In this document: in pieces, positions 1 to 18,860 of the stretch
How the letters are laid out: each line of letters opens with the position of its first letter
How positions within the stretch are numbered: position 1 is the stretch's first letter
Assembly (NCBI GenBank): GCA_948470475.1
Contig: OX419338.1
Span: 7,803,705 to 7,867,704 of the forward strand
Origin: Galaxea fascicularis
Taxonomy: Eukaryota; Cnidaria; Anthozoa; Scleractinia; Euphylliidae
DNA: 64,000 nucleotides
Direction: 5' to 3'
The notes under the pieces: generated by a model
The model's input: only the letters and a program-made list of their open reading frames with translations
Database searches by the model: none
Told to the model about the DNA's origin: nothing
Program-made: the position numbers and the translations under genes

Positions 1-599
1 CAGTCAAAGGCACAACCACTGCTTACACCAGGGATCTCGTGCGAGACTCTTTAGTCAACAGCTCGCTGGTCAAACCAACCACTCGCCTCGCTTCCTTGTC
101 AGACTAAGCTCAACTTCAACTCTGCGATTTCTTGACCGCTTGGTTCATTTATTTCAAGCCAATGGAATTTTAACTACATGTACTGTATTCAATGAAGAGC
201 AGCTCAGGAAAACTCGTGCATTCAGCGCAATAATTTTGATACTAACTCCGTTGGACGCAAAACTAGGCTGGCTACTTCATCATAAAAACGTTCACAAACA
301 ATAATTAATTAATTAATTAATGATATCTAATACCGTTGTTGCAGTGATGATACATGACCTATGCATCCATTTTTCTGAGGTAAGTACACTTCTAAGAGAG
401 CACACAATAAAATATATTTGCAAAGAACTCACAGTTGAGAAACCGTTTTTAAAAATTCCACCCTCATTCCCAAAACAAGGTCTAGAAGAACCCTGAAAGT
501 TAAAAAATACATATTAACATTTCTACTTTCTTCAACTGTACGAAAAGCTTCATTCCATCAGAGTTCATGTGTTTTTAAATTAGTGACGATTCAGGTGAT
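1..599. other. AGXT 3' flank, no gene recognised
   Basis: This stretch lies downstream of the AGXT stop codon and probably includes its 3' UTR. It is AT-rich and contains a short AATT microsatellite near 300-318. I see no convincing coding exon on either strand. Confidence 0.4.
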
Positions 600-8218
<7,619 letters not shown>

Positions 8219-11200
8219 CGTTGGACATACACTACGTGTACAAATTGTATTCACTAACAAAACAACCCGTTTTACCTGCGTTTATAAACAGAAAACCACG
8301 TGATCAAAAGGGCAACAAAGACCACTTTACATCATAGCTACAAACCAGAAAGGCGAGTTTTTGAGAAGGAAAATGAAAATAAACTGGGAGTTGGCGTAAG
8401 ACAAGAAAAAATAGTCATAACTTATATATGAGGTCGCTTTTTCACGATCTGTTTATTGAAGTTTTCTGTGTAATCATCAGAAACCTTTAAGAGAAAAATT
8501 CGGACCGAAAACCTCTATAAATTCTTGACAGGTTTTATCAGTTTTGCTTGGAGATGGTGCTAAAGCGTGCGTAAGCACACACCCCCAAACACGCCTCCAT
8601 TCTGTTATGATGTCATTCAAAAATATTGGCGGAGTGGCAAAGTCCACAAACGAAAAATAAGGTTTCGTTTACGATCTTGTTATTATAAGCCTCGCTGAGC
8701 TCCCGACATCGATTTAAAATATGTCAAACATTAGGACACACACACATGATACAAGAAGATAAGGGATGATTGCGCGATCGTGAAGATGAACGTGACGAGA
8801 CGCTGCTCGGACTGTTAGAGCAGAGCTAGAACCAACTAGGACCGCTAGAACCGGCGGGAGCTACAATAGCTTGCGCTCAAACAGCACAATCTCTGCATCA
8901 GCAGTTTAGCTCTTTCGTGACAACGTTAGATTGTATTCGAGAAGGAAACATCGACTCATACACGCTTGGTGACGCAGTTTCCGTGCGCAGTCATTTCCTT
9001 TGCCACGGGTGAGTGAGCACGTTTCCAAGATCTCTGCAGGAAATCAGCAAATCGCTTCCAAAACGTGCTCACGGATCGAAATAAGACAAAATTTGTAAAA
9101 CATTGACATTTTATCTGCACTTAAGCTTTATGTAATTTTGGCCTTCTTCTTGAATAATCATACTTGAGGGATTTCACTTCCCGATTAGAAATTTGCTCTG
9201 GAAGTATCGACGGCTCTTGGCGTGTGAAAGTTAAATCAATCGCCAATGACTCGACGGATTGAATAAGATCGTTCCTTGTGAGGTCCAATGCAATATTCAA
9301 AATGAAATCCCACTCGAAAAACCCCAAAAGCACGATCCATAAGGGAAAAGTGGAACAAATTGAAATTTGACTGGTCTCTCCTGGTGTGTTCAAAAGCTAC
9401 GGAGCCACAGTACATTAGAACCAAGGCAGATTTTAAGTAATATGTTAATATGTGAATGATTGGTTCCATGAGATGGAGGAAATAGTTTCACAGATACATG
9501 TTACAACACATAAACCATCTAAAACTCAGAAAGTGCCACTAGGGCTTGAATTTTTAACATGATAGACCAAGTACAGGTATGTATTGTAAAGTTTCAAATC
9601 CTGTGAGACCGGAATGTCTAACAAAAGCCCTTTCCTCTTTTCTAGTATGGGGAAGAGCAAAGGTCTACCCTATCCCGCAAGCCGCCACACCATACCCAGG
9701 AACTTGGAGACAACTGGACAAGGTTTATTATTCTTGGTCACATGATAGATAGCAGTCTGAATAAAAATCATGCATGCCACTTGTATAGATTTCAGGATAT
9801 ATTTTTTTCATTTCTTTTCCATTCAATAAAATAAAAAAACTTTTTACGGTGACCATTTAAACAAAAAAAAAAATCCAAAGAGGGGATATTCCCCACCCCC
9901 CCCCCCCCCCAAAAAAAAGAGATAGAACCTATTTCCACTGGAAGTAGAAGTTTACTCATTAACAGTGCATACAGGTATATTGATGCAAATGCCAAATGGT
10001 ACAATTTCGAAGGGAATGCTGTCACTGATGCAAGAAGCAATTTACTGGTCAATGTTCTGTAAAGGGGTTTGGGGGCAGTGTTTGTTAGTGAGGGACTTTT
10101 TTGACACACTCTTTCTACAAAATGAATTTTTACAGAAGCTATTTACCTAAAATTACATTTGCTATTTCAAGACATTTTAGCTACAATACAATATATTTCA
10201 TATTTCCTTCTTACATCACATTAAAAGATATTTGTGTAGTTACTTACATTAAAGTTATTGAGGTATACTAATGTGTCTAACAGACCTTCCAACCTCTGAA
10301 ACACCCAAACCTTGAGATCCCAAAAATTTACTTGAAGAAACTTTGAGATTTGGGTCCCAAACCTTGAGATTTTCAAATTTTCCACCATCTTGAACATGTG
10401 GCATGCTATCACGCGCAAATACATGCGTACCACTGAGTTTGAGGGGGTAAACGAGAGGAATAAATGTTTGTCGAAGTTTTACATCTCAGGAGGAAAGACG
10501 GGACTTATTACTAGAGAAATAGTCTGTTGTCCGTGCAAGCGGATCAGTGGGCGAAGTTGTTCACTGACGCGTGACAAATAAAATTTAACATTTTTCGGTC
10601 CATCCTTTTTTTAGGTATTTGTATAATCACCTGAGAAATTATACTAAAACAATTATTCGCCTCAGGCTCGTGAATATTGGTGAATATTCACTTCGCCTTT
10701 GGCGAATAATTGTTAAATAATTAAGTTGTCCGAGTTGTTTGTCTTTCTTACTGCTTTCTCCAAGCGAAACAATTAATTGGCAACACAATTAATTATAACC
10801 AACGAAAAATTGTCCAAACAACGCCGCTGCCGGCGCTGTAAAGTCGGCAAAAAATAGATATCAAAGCGATAACATTAATAAGCGCCAATTCTGCGAGCCG
10901 CGTGAGCCGAAGGTCGCTAGTGCTAGCGTCGCTAGTGTTGAGTGGGAAATCAAGTAGCTTGGTTTATGATTTCGATTAAAAATGAGACAAAGCGAGATGA
11001 TCTTGACGTTCGCTTATAAAACGCGGCGACATTCCTCCAGACCGACGTTCGGAGGCGTTGCAAATTCAGTACGCTAAAGCTAAAAACAAACAAACTTTCT
11101 GTTAATGATTTCGACTCAACGGATTTGACAACACAATGGAAACAGAAATCTCTGATACAATAGATAGTACAACGACTTCTCGCGAGTAATATATTCCATA

Positions 11201-11219
11201 CTAAACGGTTCAGTGACTC

Positions 11220-11303
11220 TCGCGAGAAACGAGACTCGTATCGAGAGAAACGAGACTCGTCTCGAGAGAAACGAGACGCGTCTCGCGAGAAACGAGACGA
11301 GAG
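11220..11303. repeat. Four 21-bp tandem units with TCTCGCGAGA palindromes
   Basis: Four consecutive units of the form TCGNGAGAAACGAGACNCGTN occupy 11220-11240, 11241-11261, 11262-11282 and 11283-11303. The first and last form the perfect palindrome TCTCGCGAGA (11218-11227 and 11281-11290); the middle two carry CGAGAG variants. A near match, TCTCGCGAGT, lies at 11178-11187. TCTCGCGAGA is a known promoter element in vertebrates, bound by BANP or Kaiso-type factors. Whether it works here is unknown. Confidence 0.8.
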
Positions 11304-11562
11304 GTGGTAACTTACATTTGGGCGGTACTGTACCTTAGCTTGAGGAATATACCAGCCTGTATTTCTAAAAATTCTTGAGTATATATATAAGAAATGTGGT
11401 AATTCCATGAAATTGTGTCATCTATTAAAACTCCAAAAAATTAATATTTTGGGCAGTGTTTTTTTTTCTAATGTATATTCAGAGCCATTTTTGTTAGGCA
11501 GTTTAACTTTGAATGTATTGGCCATTTTCTTTTTAATTTATTGATTTAATAATCATGAGTTA

Positions 11563-11632
11563 AGCTCCTTAATAATAATCATGATTAAATCATGATTATT
11601 ATGAATCATGATTTAATAATCACGAGCTATGA
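11563..11632. repeat. AT-rich palindromic cluster
   Basis: The blocks TAATAATCATGATTAAATCATGATTATTA and ATCATGATTTAATAATCA are mutually inverted and could fold into a cruciform. GAGTTAAGC flanks both sides (near 11556 and 11630) as a direct repeat. Confidence 0.6.
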
Positions 11633-12481
11633 GTTAAGCACCCTCTTGCTATTCACCAGGGACCATGCAGTGGTTGGGGCCCCCACTTTTTTGGTGGATT
11701 AAATCACTATTTCTTTTTACTTAAGTAACACAGGTCTGCCTTTTACAAAAAAAAGTACATTACACTGTTTTATGTCAAATATACGGACCTCTTAGGAAAC
11801 ATTGCCTTTTTCTGATTTGTCCATTTCAATCCAATTTAGTTTTTTGAGGGTTTTCTAGTACAAACAAGGCCAAATGAGGCAGTTTGTTGTTAGGTTTGTT
11901 CCTGAAAGGACAAAAAATGATCAATTTCTAGCCATTTCAGAAGACTTAAATTCAACTTTTTTCAGGGGAGCATGTGCCTAGACCCCCTGGTTCGCTCATG
12001 CTTATGCGTTTGCATTAGTCCCCTACTCGAAAATCTACTCAGCAGTCCCTGTTCACTCTCTGCGTACAGCAACTAAACAGCTAAAGCAGGGCTAGAAATT
12101 GTGACTGATGCGGTCACCAATGCGACTAAAACTGTTTTCCTGGTGACTAAAGATTCTGGTTTAGTCGCCACTTTGGCAACTATATTTCACTGAGAAATTG
12201 AAGAAATTGAACAAATTGAAGTCTGAATCTTTGCATTTGGAGACTATTTCTCTTTGCTAATTGGCAAAAGGCAACATAAGATTTTTTTCAATTTTGAGCC
12301 TGTAAAGCCATTTGCAAACTAATGCTAAGGTTTACATCACATCATTGAAAAATATTAATGACCAAACAACATGAGGCTGTTAACAGTGTTAGGATAGAAA
12401 TAAAACATGTTTAATGTAAGTACAGCACATTGGCTGTGATGGATGGATGTCTTCAAGAAACTCATATTCTTCAGGGACAAA

Positions 12482-14989
12482 TCAGTGGCTCACAATATTC
12501 ACATCAAAGGAAATACTACTATTTACACAGGAAGCTGAAATCAGAAGTTCCTGCCCAGCCTCAACACACACTTCTTCCTCCAAAACAATGGCAGCTTGTC
12601 TCCAGTGTGATTTAGTATAGGCTCCACTGTATGTGGACAGTGAGTGACAACTGTCAACATGCATCATGAACCAGTATGGAATGGCTTGAATCCTACCAGA
12701 CTTCACTGCTTGGACCCTCTGCTCACAACGGGTTTCTAGCATTGAAAGGACATTGTGATCATCAGCGAAGACCTCCATGAAATTTAAGCTGAAAAGATTG
12801 ACGTGACCAGTCAGAGCTGTGAAAGGAAGTGTTGTCAGGTCAAGATCAATCTGAGTAGTAACTTGAAATTCATTGACAAATCGTCCAATGTCAAGTCCCA
12901 GCGTATTTTCTTGGTTGAGCACCCGGCAATTTGCAAACAAAAATGGAGATTCAATGCACATGCAGTACAAAGTGAACCCCATAGGAATTATTTGAAACTT
13001 GTCTTGTCTGAGCAAACATCCCCGTGCAAATACAATGTCCTCAACAACCTGCTGGCGTATTATTCCTGATGGTTCAACAATGTCACTGACAACGATATTC
13101 CATTTTCTGCCTGTTCCATCCTTAGCAATTTCTTCAAGTTTCTTAGGACCACTTTCAATAACAGATGGCAGATTGTTTCCAGTCAAAATCTGGTTTGTCC
13201 ATGCAGTGCTGTGAGGAGATGTAACCACAACACAATCTGCCTGGCCTCGAGAAGCAAACAGGGAAAATAGAGAAGGGCCATATGTGATATCAAGAATATT
13301 GCATGCAATGTAACTGTCAGTTTCAAATGTCCCTTGTGATTTCAGACCATCACATGTACAGTTGCTGCCACAAATTTGAGGTTTCATAGATTTAATAGCA
13401 TCACAAATGACTTCATCATAGAGTTCATTGAAGACTGCATCATTCAGTCTTCTCATATATGAAGGTAGAATTATAGTTACATTGCCACAAGAAGATTTAA
13501 TTTTCTCACACGAGGAAGCAGTGGCTGCCATAGCAACAACTCTTTCATCTTGTGGGAATTTGACATTTCCACAAGATGCGCAGTCATCCGTTTTTGTACT
13601 TCTTCCACAAAAGTTCAATTTCAAGCATTCTTGAGAAAGTTGTGCCTGAACAGATAATACATCTCCCTTTGAAACTTCTTTGTTTTCAAGAAAATCAGCA
13701 TCCCTGTCCAAATGTACTGGGAAAACTGCTTGTTCCCAGCAAAGAGAACCGCCTTCAGGTCCAGTGGAAAGAGTTGTTTCTTCATCCAAAAGCAAATCAA
13801 ACCAAGCTGCAATAGCATCTACTCTGCCATTATTTATTGCCGATATCTCAAAATGCAAATTCCTACCTCCGTGCAAGGTGGCTGGATTGTTGAAGTCATA
13901 TTCAGTGACTCTGAATGGAGAAGAAAGAGGTGTGAATCCACCCCTGAGATTATTCAGGCACTCTGTGCTATATGGCTCCAACTGATACTGTACATTTCCA
14001 GATGACATTTCAGAGTTTTGTTCCATTATTTCACCTCCTATACTACACTCTGGGAACATGTTTATACCACTTATAACTGGCTTGCTCCTAGTTTGATTCT
14101 TGATATCATCACACATGATTGCCATGGCAAACAAAACAGCTCTACCAGGAATGACCTTTGAAACAGGCCTTGTCTCTAAGGATTGCAAGCTTGAACTCTC
14201 TGGTGGCAAAAGCAAGTGTTCCCATGCATGCTTGATGGTAGTTAGGATCCCTTCACCAAGAAGCCCACAGTCCAGTGTCTCAGTAACGACAAGTGAAACC
14301 TTATGTGGGATATCTTCACCGACTTTCATTTCAGTTGACTTCTTATGTATAGTGTGAACTAATTCCTCCATGTTGTTGGCTCTCAATACATCATGGCCCA
14401 ATTCGTACATGGTCTTAGACATTTCACAAGCATAGACCTCTTTTGCTCCTCCTTGAACTGCAAACATGCTCAGAATACCAGTGCCGCTTCCAATGTCAAG
14501 AACAATGTCGTGGCCCTGAGATACTGCATTGGAGATTGCTTGCTTATAAGCAGCATTTCGCTTCTTGTCATTCAACATCCTAAAGTGCCATCTCTCAACT
14601 AATAAATTTGCGACGTTTTCTAGATTGTCTTTTGCTCTGATACTTGTCGGGTTGACGTGCAGTGCTCGTCTAAAACACGAAGCAGCCTCATCAGTGAATC
14701 CCAACCTGAGCAAGTTTGCTCCTGTGTTGATTAAAATATTCTCGCTTCGTGGATAGAGCTTTAAAGCTTCCTGGAGGCAAACCATTAATTTTTCCAGTTC
14801 TCCGTGTTGTTCAAGAACCTCAGTCCAGTGGCGTAAAGCGACGATGAAGTCTTCTTCTAGTGCTTCTTTGGCTGAAGGTTCAACATTGGCAAGGAACACC
14901 ATATGAGCTAACGCATCTCCGTACTGTTCTCGCCTTAGTGAGGACTTAGCTGCTTGGAAATGCTGAAAATACCGCGATTTCGCTGGCAT
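12482..14989 (-). CDS. PRMT9: PRMT9-like protein arginine methyltransferase, single exon
   Basis: Predicted SAM-dependent arginine methyltransferase of the PRMT9 group; the vertebrate enzyme methylates the splicing factor SF3B2. The 835-aa frame is uninterrupted. Residues 65-135 form TPR-like helices (LEKLMVCLQEALKLYP, AASCFRRALHVNP). The first methyltransferase module has motif I VLDIGSGTGILSMFA (about 163-177), the acidic YACEM (186-190), and a double-E loop with Glu237 and Glu246 in ETLDCGLLGEG, spaced nine residues as in active PRMTs. CWEQAVFPVHLD and SKGDVL follow near the end of that module. A second, degenerate module lies C-terminally (ILDITYGPSLFSLFASRG), as expected for PRMT9. The start is the only good upstream Met. 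The gene is head to head with CFAP95. The vertebrate gene is multi-exon, so the lack of introns is notable. Confidence 0.93.
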   Translation of the reverse strand: MPAKSRYFQHFQAAKSSLRREQYGDALAHMVFLANVEPSAKEALEEDFIVALRHWTEVLEQHGELEKLMVCLQEALKLYPRSENILINTGANLLRLGFTDEAASCFRRALHVNPTSIRAKDNLENVANLLVERWHFRMLNDKKRNAAYKQAISNAVSQGHDIVLDIGSGTGILSMFAVQGGAKEVYACEMSKTMYELGHDVLRANNMEELVHTIHKKSTEMKVGEDIPHKVSLVVTETLDCGLLGEGILTTIKHAWEHLLLPPESSSLQSLETRPVSKVIPGRAVLFAMAIMCDDIKNQTRSKPVISGINMFPECSIGGEIMEQNSEMSSGNVQYQLEPYSTECLNNLRGGFTPLSSPFRVTEYDFNNPATLHGGRNLHFEISAINNGRVDAIAAWFDLLLDEETTLSTGPEGGSLCWEQAVFPVHLDRDADFLENKEVSKGDVLSVQAQLSQECLKLNFCGRSTKTDDCASCGNVKFPQDERVVAMAATASSCEKIKSSCGNVTIILPSYMRRLNDAVFNELYDEVICDAIKSMKPQICGSNCTCDGLKSQGTFETDSYIACNILDITYGPSLFSLFASRGQADCVVVTSPHSTAWTNQILTGNNLPSVIESGPKKLEEIAKDGTGRKWNIVVSDIVEPSGIIRQQVVEDIVFARGCLLRQDKFQIIPMGFTLYCMCIESPFLFANCRVLNQENTLGLDIGRFVNEFQVTTQIDLDLTTLPFTALTGHVNLFSLNFMEVFADDHNVLSMLETRCEQRVQAVKSGRIQAIPYWFMMHVDSCHSLSTYSGAYTKSHWRQAAIVLEEEVCVEAGQELLISASCVNSSISFDVNIVSH

Positions 14990-15243
14990 TTCAACTTAAA
15001 AGTTACATGTATGTATGTATGTAACACCTCAAAGAAGAAACCCACATGCTACCAGACGTTGAGGCACCACCGCCATTTCTCTAATATATGTAAAAACTGC
15101 TGAATTGTAGCGCGGGCTCCGTGATGCAAGCGAGGCTAACCGTTGCCATGGATTCTGTGTAAACTGAAATATAGTTCAACCATTGTTTCCATTCGTGTAA
15201 ACAGTGACCCCGAAGGAAGTCTTTTGCATCTTACGGCACAACA
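14990..15243. promoter_or_regulatory. Putative shared promoter of PRMT9 and CFAP95
   Basis: Only 254 bp separate the two divergent start codons. GTTGCCATGG (15142-15151) matches the first ten bases of the palindromic RFX X-box. GTAAACA (15197-15203) matches the forkhead/FOXJ1 core, with TTGTTTCC nearby at about 15184. RFX and FOXJ1 drive ciliary genes in animals, which fits CFAP95. Binding is inferred from motifs only. Confidence 0.6.
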
Positions 15244-18200
15244 ATGACCGCTTCGCATCCTAACCCGATAGCTTTTATTCCCGATTATGTGGAAAGAAAA
15301 GGATCTCTTTTCTTACGATCCGATCACATGGATTATTCCCGACCGACCCTTGTGTCCAATTGGTGAGTACTGATGGAAACATTTGTAGTTTTTGTAGTAT
15401 AGTATTCAGGTGTTCGATTGCATCTGTACCATACTAATGATCAGTATTTAAGCTTATTGCACTGGCAGATGGTGGCATCAATGTGTGGAGCTCCAAGCAT
15501 AAGCTACAATATAGAATTGCGGCACCTCATTTCTTACTGATGAAATGAAACTCATGACAGCTTTCACAGATACATGTTGTACCTTCTCGATCGTCCGTGA
15601 ATTGCTTGATCGACGTGTTGGTCATTACAGTATGACCAATTCGGGTAAACAGAGAAGAATGAGCAAAAAACTTTGATAATGTACTTCGAATGCAAACTTG
15701 ACGGTTTCAGTCATCTTGCGGTACCGGTGGGACCCATGAACTGACTCGATCTCCGGCCACCAGAAAAGGCAGAGAAAAAAAAATGAAGGGGAGAGGGGTT
15801 GGAGCGGTGAAAGATTCCTCGAAGGCTGTCAGTGATCTTTGTTTCATTTTTTCCTTGTTCCCAACTATTGTTATAACAGTAAATGCATGAGACGGGTCGA
15901 AACAATGACTACGGAGTAAACGTCACTGGCGTAAACATGATAGGTTTTCTTAATAATCTCTGTTAAAGGCATCAGGCCAGGGAAGCTGAACCCAAAGAGT
16001 ATGACATCAAAGATTACCAACCACAGAAGAGAAATCTTCATAATTCAACGTACCATCGCATAGGAAATGTTACGGATGGGGTAAGTCAGACTTTTTTGTC
16101 AATTTTTTTTCCAAAATTATAATTATTGACATAGCAGGATTGGTGGTCTTCATGCATGAAAAAGGTAGTCAATAAATAAACTACCACGCATCTTAAAATT
16201 TTCACTGCCTAAGGGCCTGATTACATGAGCAGGGCTGCTTCTAACCAAGCTGGCCTGATTGTCATGAAACCGCAAAGATGATTTTTGTTGCATTTAACAG
16301 ATGTGCTGAGATCACCAGCCCGGCTCATGTAATCAGGCCCTAAACTGAAATCTTTGTTCCAGCTCACATGCTGTTGTGCAAGTAACAGAAAGATTTCCAC
16401 ACAGCTCCGTAATATTATTACTGGTATACACAATGCATCACTGTCATACAAACCCCATTCTGAAAACGAATAGAGTTTGAGTCACAATATGCATGTATAA
16501 ATGCAAGGGTTATCTCACAAATAACTAATTACAACAAGGTCTCACAAAGCATGTGAAAATCCTTCAACCACCACTCCCTCATTTGCTCCTAGTAGATCCC
16601 TGACAAGTTTTTGTCAAGAATGCATCTCAAAATAAGGGCCTCAAAAAAAAGTTTGTCAGTTACTGCAAGTATAACAGCCTTGATCTGGCCTGGTACGACT
16701 TACCGGTATGTTACACAGACAGTATATGAAAATCTGGGTTCTACAAGGCAAGGTACGGATCTGCTTCAAACATCAAATTATATGCATTTCTTTTTCCTTT
16801 GCAGTCTTTTCCAAATACAACAAGCCATGACCAAATGGAGCAAGCTGTTAAATTTAAAAGTGATTTTGAAACAAGAGAAACTAGACGACAGATGGTGGAC
16901 ATAACCACATTTAATAGCATAAACTTCCAAAGGTAATTTCAATTAGAACCCATTATGTAATTCCAAAAAATATCCATACCTTATCCACAGACAGGATTCT
17001 CATTAAAGAGGGGGGCACCGGGATTTTTGGTTTTGGTCATTTTTTAGATCCGGTTTTTGGTTTTGGTGTTTTCGATCATTGTGATTTGCAGATTCTTTGT
17101 TTTTTAGCATCTGGTTTTTGGTTTTTCCTATTTTGTCCTATTTGCAGTTTTCAGTTTTGGTCAATTTTTTTTGTGGTTTTGGATGATTTTTTCTTCGGTT
17201 TTGCGGTTTCTAATATACCCTAATGTCCCGTGCCCTCATTAAAGCCTCCAACCCTGAACTCTCCGGAAATTCCAATTATTTACCCTCATACTTTCCTTGA
17301 AAATTTTCCCCTTTGAGGCCTCTACACCCCCCTTGAATTTCCAATCCCTTCTGAGGGTGGGGATTAATGGCTATTTTCTAGAACCACACATTGTATGGTT
17401 TAGTTGTTGTTGTTTTTTTTTTGCTGTTTGTTCCTTAAAAAAACTTGAGATGTCCTCACACAATCAAGTCAACAATTGATAAATGTAGAATAATTTATTA
17501 CTTGTTCACTTTTGTCTTATATCATGGAATTATTTATTTATATAACAGAGACACTGGAGCCCCTGAGAGAGGTTTTGGTAGTGTCCTTCCAAGGCATCCA
17601 CCAGATCATGGGAAAAGGTGATTCTATAAGCAATATCTGCATACACTATTAGCATGATCTTCCACTGTTTCTGTGGTTGTGGGTATTATATAATAGTATC
17701 TTCTGTTGATGTGCCAGTTGTAGGTTTTATATTTACTTCGTCTTGCTCAGTGTCACTGTCTTGGCATCATAAGGATGGTGATTTGACCCTTTAAAGCTTA
17801 AGATCAAAATTTGTTGCCCCTACACATTTCCTTTTGAAGTACAGGGAATTAAGACGTTTTTAAAATATTAGGAAAATTAATCGCGTGATCCTGTCCTTAC
17901 ATGTAATTCTCATGACCACTTTGTATCAACGAATTTCCCACTGGGACTGAATGCAATTAAGCGCTCACCCGTAGCTCTCAGTTAAATGACATAGTTTAAG
18001 CTCAATAAATCATTAAATTAATAATCAACAGATATCTTGACACAACCTACAGAGTGGACTATGATTCCCCATATCCATATGAGCAGCAGAAGGTAAGAGG
18101 TCCTTGTTTCCCCAGCTTGCATACAGCAGGCACACAGATTGCATGGGAGAAAGTTATGTGCACATGCGCGCACAGAGAGTAGACACGTTACACTAGTGTT

Positions 18201-18860
18201 CAAATGGTTTCTTTATCTGAACAAGCTTTTTCGTTTTCGTATTCATCAGGCGGAAGCAAAGAAAATATGGCATTTTGAAAGAAAACGCATCTGTATGTAC
18301 AAATTTTGAGGGGTCCGACCCTAAAAACAGACATTTGGTTTTATCACTGGGGTTCATATTGTAAATTGACCACCGCATACAGGGATTCTAAAAGCTGACG
18401 TTTCAAGAGTAGCAAGTAAGCTGAAAGTTCAGTTGATGTTAAGCAGGGAAGAAGTGAATATCTCAACAGCCCCAGGGTGGAACTTCGATACCCGAAGTTC
18501 AAAATGCTAGTGATTGCTTTTGTTGCTCCTACTAAACAAACATCAAACATTATCGTCATTTTAGAGAGATTAATCAAGGAAATAAACGTCAAGCAACCAT
18601 GTTACTCAGAAAGTGTGCCACAGTTAAATGCATTTTTAATGCCACTTCCCCCCCTCTTACTCTTGCCTCTACAGACCCCTCCTCCAGAACCTGACCAATC
18701 TGCTGCTTGGCGGAAATGTCTCTCACAGTTCACAGATGTAGATGATTACCGGCGTCAAGGATCAAACACATGGCACGATGAGTCTGGCATATACGCCAAC
18801 TCTGAGATACGCACTGAAGTTTTGAAACCAACAAATCCTATTCCAGAACGGTTGGCATGA
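15244..18860 (+). CDS. CFAP95: Cilia- and flagella-associated protein 95 (C9orf135 family), 6 exons
   Basis: Homologue of CFAP95, a microtubule inner protein of ciliary doublet microtubules. Exons: 15244-15362, 15969-16080, 16805-16932, 17549-17617, 18032-18092, 18675-18860. They total 675 nt, giving 224 aa; human CFAP95 is similar in length. Family signatures are clear: DYVERKGSLFLRSDHMDYSRP at the N-terminus, the block ending NSTYHRIG, GFGSVLPRHPPDHGK in the middle, and SQFTDVDDYRRQGSNTWHDE followed by SGIYANSEI at the C-terminus. All five junctions are GT-AG and in phase. The start ATG is the first in the exon. Upstream lies a 254-bp divergent promoter with X-box-like and forkhead sites. 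A Harbinger-like MITE sits in intron 2 and a MITE fragment in intron 5. The gene converges with TIPRL downstream. Confidence 0.95.
16213..16340. mobile_element. Harbinger-like MITE in CFAP95 intron 2
   Basis: The 128-bp element has matching termini GGGCCTGATTACATGAGC and GCTCATGTAATCAGGCCC. It is flanked by TAA on both sides (16210-16212 and 16341-16343), fitting the 3-bp TWA target duplication of PIF/Harbinger transposons. No coding capacity. Confidence 0.8.
18334..18412. mobile_element. Fragment of the GACGTTT MITE family in CFAP95 intron 5
   Basis: The segment TTGTAAATTGACCACCG...ACAGGGATTCTAAAAGCTGACGTTTC matches copies at 48366, 53553 and 59255. Only one arm is preserved here. Confidence 0.65.

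Larger units (their letters stand above)
8219..12481. other. Gene-free interval between AGXT and PRMT9
   Basis: I find no supported coding exon here. The interval includes the likely AGXT promoter next to 8219, a C-run/A-run tract at about 9892-9918, a 21-bp tandem array with TCTCGCGAGA sites (11220-11303), an AT-rich palindrome (about 11563-11632), and sequence just before PRMT9 (about 11640-12300) that reads like decayed repeats. Open frames in it are short and lack family similarity. Confidence 0.5.

Noticed and set aside
11220..11303. CRISPR array
   Set aside because: Units are contiguous with no unique spacers, and the genome is animal.
10950..11408. 152-codon frame with SRFSRDE repeats
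   Set aside because: The repeats are just the 21-bp DNA tandem array read in frame (21 is divisible by three). No start context or homology.
13576..14357. Several open frames antisense to PRMT9
   Set aside because: Shadows of the real coding strand with no homology.
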